A stretch of DNA of 7,485 nt from Deltaproteobacteria bacterium (GTDB taxonomy: Bacteria; Desulfobacterota; Binatia; UBA9968). Shown one piece after another: positions 1 to 5,927 of this stretch (position 1 is the first letter of the stretch; each line of letters begins with the position of its first letter). The stretch spans positions 1-7,485 of the forward strand of contig JAERMN010000141.1 of NCBI GenBank assembly GCA_016844625.1. Reading direction: 5' to 3'. A model generated the notes under the pieces. The model was not told the DNA's origin. It made no database searches and saw only the letters and a list, made by a program, of their open reading frames with translations. Position numbers and translations under genes: made by a program.

Positions 1-864
1 AGCAACTCCACTGTATTGCTCCTCGGCGAAAGCGGCACCGGAAAAGAGTTGTTCGCCAGATTCATTCACAATCACAGCGAGCGCGCCAATCGCCCGTTTA
101 TCGCGATCAATTCCGTCGGACTATCGAAGGAACTGTTAGAAAGCGACCTGTTCGGCCACGAGCAAGGCGCGTTTACCGGCGCGCTCAAGATGAAAAAGGG
201 CAAGATCGAGTTAGCGAACGGCGGCACGATTTTTTTCGACGAGATCGGCGATATCTCCAGGGAGATGCAAGCAAAGCTTTTGCGATTCCTCCAAGAACGC
301 GAATTCGAACGGGTCGGCGGCGTCACGCCGATATCGGTCGATGTGCGAGTGATCGCGGCGACCAATCGTGATTTAGCCGCGGCGGTCAAGAGCGGCGCTT
401 TTCGCGACGATCTTTATCACCGGCTCAACGTCGTGGCGATTACCCCGCCGCCGCTCAGAGAGCGTAAGGAAGACATTCCGATGCTGGCGGATTTTTTTCT
501 GCGCAAATCGGTCGTGGCGACTCGACGGAATGTCGCTGGGATCAGCACTGGCGCTCAGGCAAAAATGATGGCCTATGATTGGCCGGGCAACGTCCGCGAA
601 TTGGCCAATGCCATCGAACGTGCAGTCGTGCTGGGGTCAGAAACCGTGATCTGCCCAACGGACTTGCCGTTCGGGCTGGACGGCGAATCTCTGACGACAA
701 CATCGGAGAGCGGCGCTTATCACGATGGGGTCAATGCCGCGCGCAAAGAATTGGTCATCAAAGCGCTGCGCCAAACCGGCGGCAACCGCGCCGCCGCTGC
801 CCGGCTGCTCGGCCTTGAGGCGAAGTATTTTTTGCGACTGATGAAATCTCTGGCGATCGAATAG
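1..864 (+). CDS. Sigma-54-dependent (NtrC-type) transcriptional activator, C-terminal part
   Basis: The gene enters from the left edge, so its start and any N-terminal sensory domain (receiver, GAF or FHA) are missing; the frame is open from base 1 to a TAG stop. Counting from base 1, it shows Walker A GESGTGKE (about residues 9-16), the sigma-54-contacting loop GAFTGA (56-61), Walker B TIFFDEIG (76-83), sensor I around VIAATNRDL (117-125), the arginine-finger region FRDDLYHRLN (134-143) and sensor II WPGNVREL (194-201). A Fis-type helix-turn-helix follows at about 250-287 (TGGNRAAAARLLGL). Proteins of this class hydrolyse ATP to remodel sigma-54 RNA polymerase bound at -24/-12 promoters. All ATPase motifs are intact, so it should be active. 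No good -24/-12 promoter was found in the window, so its targets and input signal are unknown. The family call is very secure; the subfamily is not. Confidence 0.96.
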   Translation, partial: SNSTVLLLGESGTGKELFARFIHNHSERANRPFIAINSVGLSKELLESDLFGHEQGAFTGALKMKKGKIELANGGTIFFDEIGDISREMQAKLLRFLQEREFERVGGVTPISVDVRVIAATNRDLAAAVKSGAFRDDLYHRLNVVAITPPPLRERKEDIPMLADFFLRKSVVATRRNVAGISTGAQAKMMAYDWPGNVRELANAIERAVVLGSETVICPTDLPFGLDGESLTTTSESGAYHDGVNAARKELVIKALRQTGGNRAAAARLLGLEAKYFLRLMKSLAIE

Positions 865-935
865 CGACAAGATTTATCTCGCGCTAAGGCCGCCAAGAAC
901 GCTAAGTCGGCATTTTTAGCTTTCACTTCCTGCCT
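865..935. repeat. Dispersed-repeat half-copy downstream of the regulator
   Basis: Positions 891-907 read CGCCAAGAACGCTAAGT, matching 1724-1740 (CGCCAAGAACGCCAAGT) at 16 of 17 bases. Only one arm of the longer stem-loop seen at 1723-1773 is present. It lies between the regulator stop and the toxin-antitoxin promoter. Such CGCCAAG/CGCAAAG motifs recur in the intergenic spaces of this window and look like a dispersed non-coding repeat family. No terminator with a T-tract is evident. Confidence 0.5.
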
Positions 936-958
936 GTTGACCCGGCGCCAGGGTCAAC
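936..958. promoter_or_regulatory. Perfect inverted repeat, likely toxin-antitoxin operator
   Basis: GTTGACCC (936-943) and GGGTCAAC (951-958) are exact reverse complements separated by 7 bases, six of which (GGCGCC) are themselves palindromic. The left arm contains the -35-like TTGACC at 937-942. No T-run follows, so a terminator is unlikely. Type II antitoxins usually bind palindromes overlapping their own promoter, which fits this position just upstream of the antitoxin gene. The repeat is seen directly; the operator role is inferred. Confidence 0.6.
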
Positions 959-966
959 GATAGACT
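937..966 (+). promoter_or_regulatory. Candidate sigma-70 promoter of the toxin-antitoxin module
   Basis: TTGACC at 937-942 matches the -35 consensus at 5 of 6 bases. TAGACT at 961-966 matches the -10 consensus at 4 of 6 bases with an 18-base spacer; GATAGA at 959-964 is a weaker alternative. Transcription would begin near 973, giving a leader of roughly 30 bases before ATG 1003. That disfavours the upstream ATG at 976, which would be almost leaderless. Confidence 0.45.
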
Positions 967-1002
967 AGCTTACAGATGAGCGATCTAGATCGGAGAGCGC
1001 TA

Positions 1003-1254
1003 ATGGGTAAAACAGAAATCGTAACCGGCACACTAGTCGACGATCGTACAGTTGCTTTGGACAAACCACTGCCCTTGCGTCCGATGAAGGTGCGCGTCGT
1101 TATCGAGCCCCTCGACGAAAAGACTCTTCGCCCCTACCGTCCCGAGGTCATCTCTAAAATCCATGCGGCGCAAACCGCTCGCGGTCACCGCCCACCGAGC
1201 CGCGAGGAAGTCGACCGCCGTATACAATCTGAACGCGAGAGTTGGGGAGACTAG
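1003..1254 (+). CDS. Small VapB-like antitoxin of a PIN-toxin module
   Basis: The product has 83 residues. ATG 1003 is chosen over ATG 976 because GGAGAG lies at 992-997 with good spacing and because of the promoter position; the longer form would add nine residues. The N-terminal half (about 4-37: EIVTGTLVDDRTVALDKPLPLRPMKVRVVIEPL) looks like a small beta-rich unit of the type seen in AF2212/DUF104-like antitoxins. The C-terminal half is charged and helical, ending in EEVDRRIQSERESWGD, a plausible tail for binding and neutralising a PIN toxin. The stop sits within or just before the toxin start, so the two are translationally coupled. I cannot assign the exact antitoxin family; the call rests mainly on size, fold-like pattern and the adjacent toxin. 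Confidence 0.75.
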   Translation: MGKTEIVTGTLVDDRTVALDKPLPLRPMKVRVVIEPLDEKTLRPYRPEVISKIHAAQTARGHRPPSREEVDRRIQSERESWGD

Positions 1255-1256
1255 CC

Positions 1257-1652
1257 CTGGTTATTTATGTCGACACGGCGCCGTTGATTTACTTGGTTGA
1301 GCATGTGCCACACTACGGCGATCTCGTGGCACAACGTTTATCCTCAACGGATGTGCTCGTCGTCAGCGACCTTTCCCGATTGGAATGCCGAGTCAAGCCA
1401 ATGCGCGACGGCAACGCGGCGCTTCTCGATGAGTTCGATCGTTTCTTCAATGAATCGGTGAGTGATGTTCTCGCTCTGTCTCGCGAAGTCATCGACCGTG
1501 CAACGGAAATACGGGCGCGCTACGCATTCAAAACACCGGATGCAATTCACCTCGCCGCTGCCACATTATCGAAGTGCGAGTTATTTCTGACCAATGATCG
1601 TCGTTTAGATCGTTTTACCGAGCTGCCGGTCGTCGCATTGACCGCGTCATAA
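1257..1652 (+). CDS. PIN-domain (VapC-like) ribonuclease toxin
   Basis: PIN-domain toxins are Mg2+-dependent RNases that typically cleave tRNA or other structured RNA. The four acidic residues of the active site are visible: Asp in IYVDTAPLIY near the N-terminus, Glu in LSRLECR, Asp in FKTPDAIHLAAA and Asp in FLTNDRRLD. They are residues 11, 48, 100 and 119 when counted from the in-frame TTG at 1242. That TTG gives 136 residues but has no properly spaced ribosome binding site. GGGGAG at 1244-1249 is 7 bases from CTG 1257, which would give a protein beginning M-V-I-Y-V-D-T, the usual start of this family; I therefore prefer 1257 (131 residues). The gene is coupled to the antitoxin, with 2 bases between the antitoxin stop and CTG, or a 13-base overlap if TTG is used. 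The catalytic set is complete. Confidence 0.9.
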   Translation: MVIYVDTAPLIYLVEHVPHYGDLVAQRLSSTDVLVVSDLSRLECRVKPMRDGNAALLDEFDRFFNESVSDVLALSREVIDRATEIRARYAFKTPDAIHLAAATLSKCELFLTNDRRLDRFTELPVVALTAS

Positions 1653-1722
1653 ACACTTAGGCCAGAAGGACGGCCGCGAACGCAAGCTATGTTTGCGGCT
1701 GCCAGTCTCGACTACTCTCCTC

Positions 1723-1773
1723 GCGCCAAGAACGCCAAGTTCGGATTAGTTCTTAAACTTTGCGCCTTGGCGC
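1723..1773. repeat. Imperfect stem-loop repeat between convergent genes
   Basis: The left arm at 1723-1741 (GCGCCAAG then ACGCCAAGTT, with one bulged A) pairs with the right arm at 1756-1773. The outer 8 bp (GCGCCAAG/CTTGGCGC) are perfect and the inner 10 bp have two mismatches; the loop is 14 bases. It sits between the ends of the toxin gene (+) and the cystathionine gamma-synthase gene (-). It could slow transcription from both sides, but it lacks a T-tract, so an intrinsic terminator is not demonstrated. It is built from the same units as the other dispersed repeats in this window. Confidence 0.6.
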
Positions 1774-1839
1774 CTTTGCGGGAGATAATCCGATCGCATT
1801 GAACTCTTTGCGCCCTTTGCGTTCATTGCGGCTAACTCT
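1774..1839. repeat. CTTTGCG-type dispersed repeats
   Basis: Two units are present. CTTTGCGGGAGATAATCCG at 1774-1792 resembles 6091-6110. The unit at 1806-1838 matches 3180-3212 at 31 of 33 bases (core CTTTGCGCCCTTTGCGTT). The second unit lies 13 bases beyond the stop of the cystathionine gamma-synthase gene in that gene's direction. No coding potential is evident; they look like members of a non-coding dispersed repeat family. Confidence 0.65.
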
Positions 1840-1851
1840 TTTCTTCCCTAC

Positions 1852-3060
1852 CTACACGCGCTCCAACGCCGCCGCCAAATCGGCGATCAAATCGGCGCTG
1901 TCTTCGATGCCGACCGAGTAGCGGATCAGATTATCTTTAATTCCCACCATCAAGCGCTCCTCCGTGCTGAGCTCGTAAAAACTCATCAGCGCCGGCTGCT
2001 CGATCAAGCTCTCGACGCCGCCCAGGGACGGCGCGATCTGCGGGATACTACAGCCATCGACGACTCTCGAAGTCGCTTCGAGATCGCCTTTGAACTCGAA
2101 CGACACCACTCCGCCAAAACCGCGCATTTGGCGGCGCGCGATGGCGTGCTCGGGATGACTCGGCAACCCAGCGTAATGCACGGCGGCAATCTTAGGATGA
2201 CCGGCGAGAAATTCCGCCAGCGCTTGAGCATTGGCATTTTGCCGTTCGATGCGCAGGCCGAACGTTTTCAATCCACGCACTAGTAAATAAGCCGCCAACG
2301 GATCGATGATCGCGCCGGTGACATGCTGCAACGAGCGAATGCCGTCGACTAACTCTGCGGAGCCGAGCACGGCGCCGGCGAGTAGATCGTTGTGGCCGCC
2401 CAAATATTTGGTCGCCGAGTGGAGCACGAGATCGATGCCGAATTCCAGCGGCCGTTGGTTGAACGGCGTCGCAAAGGTCGCGTCGATCAAAGTTTTCACC
2501 CGGTGGCGCTTGCCAATATCGGCGAATCGTTCCATGTCGACGATCCGATTATACGGGTTGGTCGGCGACTCGCTGACCAGCAAGCGCGTGGTCGGGCGGA
2601 CCGCCTCTTCGATGGCTTGATAATCGCCCGCCGGCACCACCGAGACCTCGATGCCGAAGCGATGCAGCGTTTGGGTCAAAAACTGCCGGGTGCGCCGATA
2701 GGAGTCGTCGGTGACGACGACATGGGAATTGTGCGACAGCACCGCGTACAGGGCGGTGGTGACGGCGGCCATGCCGCTGGAGAATAGCAAGCAATCTGCC
2801 GCGCCTTCGAGCGCGGCGAGTTTCTGCTCGGCGACGCGCTGGGTCGGGTTACCGTAGCGGCCATACTCCTCGCGCTCGATCTTGTGCTGAAAATGATCGT
2901 GCAGCTCCTGGGTGTCGGCGAATGTATAAGTAGCCGTCTGGACAATTGGCGTAGCCAGCGAATTACCGAGCTTGGGCCGCGGCTCGCCGCCGTGCACCGC
3001 CAGGGTGCTAAAGCCGAGCGCTTTGCCGTCGGCATTCTTGGTCGAGAAACTCTTGGTCAT
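1852..3060 (-). CDS. metB: Cystathionine gamma-synthase, plant-type (PLP-dependent)
   Basis: A 402-residue Cys/Met-metabolism PLP enzyme, full length for the family. It joins an activated homoserine to cysteine to make cystathionine, the committed step toward methionine, in the cytosol. Visible residues: Y66 and R68 in YGRYGNPT (phosphate binding from the neighbouring subunit), SSGMAA (94-99), D193 in LIDATFATP (pyridine nitrogen), K218 in LHSATKYLGGHND (Schiff base) and R380 in DNLIRYSVGIED (substrate carboxylate). GLPSHPEH, RQMRGFGGVVSFE and IAPSLGGVESL match plant cystathionine gamma-synthase as I recall it. The N-terminal regulatory extension of the plant enzyme is absent. Methionine gamma-lyase or homoserine sulfhydrylase activity is less likely given the plant-type motifs. 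The gene lies 188 bp downstream of threonine synthase on the same strand. ATG 3060 fits the family N-terminus, although the ribosome binding site is weak (AGG about 10 bases upstream). Confidence 0.92.
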   Translation of the reverse strand: MTKSFSTKNADGKALGFSTLAVHGGEPRPKLGNSLATPIVQTATYTFADTQELHDHFQHKIEREEYGRYGNPTQRVAEQKLAALEGAADCLLFSSGMAAVTTALYAVLSHNSHVVVTDDSYRRTRQFLTQTLHRFGIEVSVVPAGDYQAIEEAVRPTTRLLVSESPTNPYNRIVDMERFADIGKRHRVKTLIDATFATPFNQRPLEFGIDLVLHSATKYLGGHNDLLAGAVLGSAELVDGIRSLQHVTGAIIDPLAAYLLVRGLKTFGLRIERQNANAQALAEFLAGHPKIAAVHYAGLPSHPEHAIARRQMRGFGGVVSFEFKGDLEATSRVVDGCSIPQIAPSLGGVESLIEQPALMSFYELSTEERLMVGIKDNLIRYSVGIEDSADLIADLAAALERV

Positions 3061-3248
3061 GGCAATTTGCCTGTATCTTTACGCGTGACGGCCTCCATGC
3101 CTCGTGTCATCATTCAACGATCGGATGGTGCGCCGAGCGCACTCTACGAATCTCTTCGCGGGGCCGCGCCGGCGCCACACTTTGCGCCCTTTGCGTTCTC
3201 TGCGGCTAACTCCTCTGCTTCCGACACTCTTAATTGCGTCGTCCTGCT
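3061..3248. repeat. Gap between threonine synthase and cystathionine gamma-synthase, with repeat and hairpin
   Basis: No gene is seen here. Positions 3180-3212 hold a copy of the CTTTGCG repeat that matches 1806-1838 at 31 of 33 bases, 36 bases past the threonine synthase stop in that gene's direction. Positions 3128-3142 form a hairpin with a 6-bp stem, GTGCGC and GCGCAC, around the loop CGA. GCGCCGGCGC at 3166-3175 is palindromic. None is followed by a T-tract on either strand, so a terminator is not established and read-through to the downstream gene remains possible. Confidence 0.5.
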
Positions 3249-4595
3249 TCAGCTATCCAACAAGCGCACCCGTTCGACGTAGCGCGAGATCGCGTCGCTG
3301 ATTTTTTTCGGATCCGCGCTCACTTCCACTGGCCGATTCTGTTGGCTGCCGTGGATGCCTTCCAGTGTGCCCGAGTGATAGGCGATTTTCTGGTCCGCAA
3401 ACTTCAATCCATGGGCCGTGGAAATCACGACTACCCGTTCGTGGCCACGAATAATCTTCTTATCGACCAGCTTGCGCAGTGCGGCCAAAGCCACGCCGGT
3501 GTGCGGGCAATTGAACATGCCGGTGCGATCAGCGCGCGCGACTTCATCCGCTAGTTCGAACTCCGAAGCCTGCTCGACGACGCCCTTAAAGCGCTGCAAG
3601 GTCGCGATCGCTTTGCGAATGCTCACCGGATTGCCGATTTGAATCGCGCTCGCCAATGTCTTCTTCGCCGTCACCGGCTCGAAGTTCTCAAAATTTGTCA
3701 AATAGGAAAGATAGAGCGGATTGGCGTTCTCAGCCTGGGCGACGCAAATGCGCGGCAGCTTCGAGATCAAGCCCAAGTCGTACATCATCAAAAAGCCTTT
3801 GCCAAAGGCGCTGACGTTGCCGAGGTTGCCGCCCGGCAGGACGATCCAATCCGGCACTTCCCAGTCGAATTGTTGGAGAATTTCGACAGAGATCGTCTTC
3901 TGCCCCTCGATGCGCAGGCTGTTCATCGAGTTGGCCAAATACAAGCGCTTGTGCTGGGTGACTTCTTGCACCGCCGCCATACAGCCATCGAAGTCGGTGT
4001 CCAGCGACAGCACCAGCGCGCCATTGGCGAGCGGCTGGACGAGCTGCGCCGGGGAAACTTTATCGCGCGGCAAAAATACCACAGTGGGGATACCCGCCGC
4101 GGCGCCGTAGGCAGCCAGCGCCGCGGAGGTATCGCCAGTCGAGGCGCAAGCGATAGCGTCGATCGGCTCGCCGTTGGCGATCATCTGATTGACCACCGAG
4201 ACCAGCACGGTCATGCCGAGATCTTTGAACGAGCCGGTGTGCGAGTTGCCGCATTGCTTAACCCAGAGATCCTCCAAATGGAGTTGTTTGCCGTAGCGAT
4301 TGGCCCAGAAAAGATTGGTATTACCCTCACAGGTGGAGACGATGTTTTCGTTGTCAATGAACGGTATCACCCATTCCTTTTTCGCCCACACCCCGGAACC
4401 GTACGGGTAAACATTCTGCCGCATGCGGTCGTCAAAAAGCTTGATCCAGGCCGCCGCGGCGCGGGCGCTGAGCGCCTCGATATCGTGGCGCACTTCGAGC
4501 AGATCGCCGCACTTGGGACAGCGGTAAATGATCTCCAATAAATTGTACTGCCCTGGGCAACCGTTAATGCATTGAAACCAAGCGTTGTAGCTCAT
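3249..4595 (-). CDS. thrC: Threonine synthase, plant-type (PLP-dependent)
   Basis: A 448-residue enzyme converting O-phosphohomoserine to threonine and phosphate. K124 in SHTGSFKDLGM is the PLP Schiff-base lysine; STGDTSAA (152-159) and the phosphate-binding loop PGGNLGN (254-260) are intact. Long stretches such as WPYGSGVW-like YPYGSGVWAKKEW (63-75), EGNTNLFWA (90-98), AQLVQPLANGA (183-193), LRIEGQKT (227-234) and CPHTGVALAAL (363-373) closely resemble the plant chloroplast enzyme rather than the E. coli type. The N-terminus has four cysteines (C9, C13, C26, C29) arranged like a zinc ribbon. The start is supported by AAGGTG (4603-4608 on the plus strand as its complement), 7 bases upstream of ATG. 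It is the upstream member of a same-strand pair with cystathionine gamma-synthase, which in plants draws on the same substrate. It ends with TGA. The assignment is secure. Confidence 0.95.
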   Translation of the reverse strand: MSYNAWFQCINGCPGQYNLLEIIYRCPKCGDLLEVRHDIEALSARAAAAWIKLFDDRMRQNVYPYGSGVWAKKEWVIPFIDNENIVSTCEGNTNLFWANRYGKQLHLEDLWVKQCGNSHTGSFKDLGMTVLVSVVNQMIANGEPIDAIACASTGDTSAALAAYGAAAGIPTVVFLPRDKVSPAQLVQPLANGALVLSLDTDFDGCMAAVQEVTQHKRLYLANSMNSLRIEGQKTISVEILQQFDWEVPDWIVLPGGNLGNVSAFGKGFLMMYDLGLISKLPRICVAQAENANPLYLSYLTNFENFEPVTAKKTLASAIQIGNPVSIRKAIATLQRFKGVVEQASEFELADEVARADRTGMFNCPHTGVALAALRKLVDKKIIRGHERVVVISTAHGLKFADQKIAYHSGTLEGIHGSQQNRPVEVSADPKKISDAISRYVERVRLLDS

Positions 4596-4610
4596 GACAA
4601 AACACCTTCT

Positions 4611-4622
4611 CCGCTCGAGCGG
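4611..4622. promoter_or_regulatory. 12-bp perfect palindrome just upstream of the thrC ribosome binding site
   Basis: CCGCTCGAGCGG is its own reverse complement and lies 2 bases beyond the AAGGTG ribosome binding site (complement at 4603-4608). It could be an operator or a small leader hairpin. The rest of the leader, 4623-4771, shows no clear promoter, riboswitch or terminator to me. The function is unproven. Confidence 0.3.
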
Positions 4623-4771
4623 GCTGTGACAACATCACGACGCACTTACCGATCAAAGTTACTTGGTCAGGAAAGATCCTCGGCTATTGTGCCTGCTTCG
4701 CCATATTTTTCCAAACCACCGTGAAACTGAATCATGTCCGCACCACTCGCCGTTAACTCGTGGCCAAATTT

Positions 4772-4990
4772 TCAAGGATTGGCGTCGATCCAAATCTTGG
4801 CGAGATTGATGACGAATCTCTCCGCATCCTCGCTGGATTTGAACCGGTCCGTCAAGCCGCCAATACTATGGGAGTAGCGCTGGCCCTCGCGTTTCCAGGT
4901 GATCTCCGCTCCCGCGCTCCATTGTTTGTCGCTCTGGTTCAAGGAGGCAAAGGCAACAATCAGCCGGTCATTGTAGTAGAGATTAGCCAT
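4772..4990 (-). CDS. Small protein of unknown function
   Basis: A 72-residue protein from ATG 4990; an in-frame TTG at 4999 would add three residues and has a somewhat better ribosome binding site (GTGAG, 8 bases upstream). I do not recognise the family. The sequence looks like a real soluble protein rather than a shadow frame: a beta-like first half (MANLYYNDRLIVAFASL; WSAGAEITWKREGQRYSHSI) and an amphipathic C-terminal helix (SSEDAERFVINLAKIWIDA). No signal peptide, membrane segment or metal motif is visible. The plus-strand frame over the same bases has unconvincing composition. It lies about 180 bp upstream of thrC on the same strand and downstream of the broken GGCT-like gene. Confidence 0.6.
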   Translation of the reverse strand: MANLYYNDRLIVAFASLNQSDKQWSAGAEITWKREGQRYSHSIGGLTDRFKSSEDAERFVINLAKIWIDANP

Positions 4991-5119
4991 ACTCGGCAAA
5001 ACTATATCTCACTTCACAGCGTCATTCTCAAACGCCGAGTTGCCACCGACTGAACGCAAGACTGCTTTCTCAGCGTCTGCCAGGCTTCCTGCTCCCGTGC
5101 GGCGCAAAATGGCGTCGCG

Positions 5120-5689
5120 TTAAACGAAAGTCAACGGCGTGACGACACCCTGGGCGATATTCTGCGCCAAATATCTGATCGCGTTGCGCGCCGGAGTCCT
5201 GTGCACGCTGTCGATGGCGAACTCGGCCGGCGACTCGGCATTGATTTCCCGGTCGCGAAGTGTCGCTTTAAGATCGCAATAAAGGACGCGCTCAAAGTCG
5301 GCCAAGGCCATTTGTTTTAGCCGCCCTCGCGCCGGGCGCCCTTCTCGCTCCCACAGCCACTCGGTCAATTGCTCAAGCCCGCTTTGTTTAATGTCTAAAA
5401 CCAACAGCTGGCCTTGCACGAGGCCGCCGCTCTTATGCAGCACTAAAGTCGGCCCATCGCCGCGCAACTAGGCTCGGCGCCCGTACTCGATCGGCCACGG
5501 ACTTGGCTGCGGAATGCGCGCGACGATGTGCGGCGCCAGCTTCGCGCCGGGATCGGACAAGAGCGAACCGTAAGCATAGATCGCGAGATTCTCCCGTCCG
5601 TAAAGTTGAGCCGCGCCGTCCAACTTACTTAGAGCCCATGGATCGCAACCGCATTCAGCGCACAACCCGAGCAAATCGCGCACGACCAC
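5120..5689 (-). pseudogene. Gamma-glutamylcyclotransferase-like (AIG2/GGCT) gene split by an in-frame TAG
   Basis: One reading frame runs from GTG 5689 to TAA at 5120-5122, but TAG at 5470-5468 interrupts it. Both halves belong to one domain. The first has the domain's opening strand and substrate-loop signature LAIYAYGSLLSDPG and ends ...PSPWPIEYGRRA. The second continues GDGPTLVLHKSGGLVQGQLLVLDI and ends NAIRYLAQNIAQGVVTPLTF, the usual GGCT-like tail. The family cleaves gamma-glutamyl amides to 5-oxoproline or acts on related substrates. No frameshift is needed, only one stop, most simply a CAG or TGG codon turned to TAG. TAG also terminates other genes here, so genome-wide amber reassignment is unlikely. 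The true start is uncertain: the frame is open back to TGA at 5774-5776 and the domain proper begins near LAIYAYG. A sequencing error is possible. Confidence 0.7.
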
Positions 5690-5927
5690 GGGCCAAGAAC
5701 ACGACTCCCCGACGTTACCATCTCCAGCCCGGTGAACCCAGAGCGATTGCCTCAGCGGGCATCCAAACCCACTTCAGATGGCATTACTTTTATCTAATTC
5801 TTCCCACGAATACCGCCTATACGTCTCATCTCCCCTGGCTTACCCATTGCTCATCACAGCCCCAAGCGCATCGACCAGAACTCAGCGCGGCGAAGCCGCA
5901 ACCGAAACTCGGGAGATCGCGTGCACA
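5690..5927. other. Unassigned stretch upstream of the broken GGCT-like gene
   Basis: I see no convincing gene. The minus frame of the GGCT-like gene stays open to 5776 but its translation does not resemble the family. The long plus-strand frame over this region is arginine- and proline-rich and looks like a shadow. A small perfect hairpin, GCGGC GAA GCCGC, occupies 5887-5899. Confidence 0.4.

Noticed and set aside
1758..1783. TGGCGCCTTTGC resembling a sigma-54 -24/-12 promoter, which would suit the upstream activator
   Set aside because: GG and GC are 7 bases apart instead of the required 10, and the sequence is part of the dispersed repeat.
3639..4541. Long plus-strand open frame of about 300 codons opposite thrC
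   Set aside because: It lies wholly antisense to a secure threonine synthase gene; its translation is Arg/Gln/His-rich with no recognisable motif, as expected for a shadow in GC-biased coding sequence.
4760..5053. Plus-strand open frame of 97 codons opposite the 72-residue protein
   Set aside because: The minus-strand translation has the more protein-like pattern and lies in line with neighbouring genes; the plus frame shows no motif.
5468..5470. Amber codon read as a recoded amino acid (for example pyrrolysine)
   Set aside because: TAG ends several intact genes in the window, no recoding stem-loop or pyrrolysine genes are seen, and a GGCT-like enzyme has no known need for such a residue.
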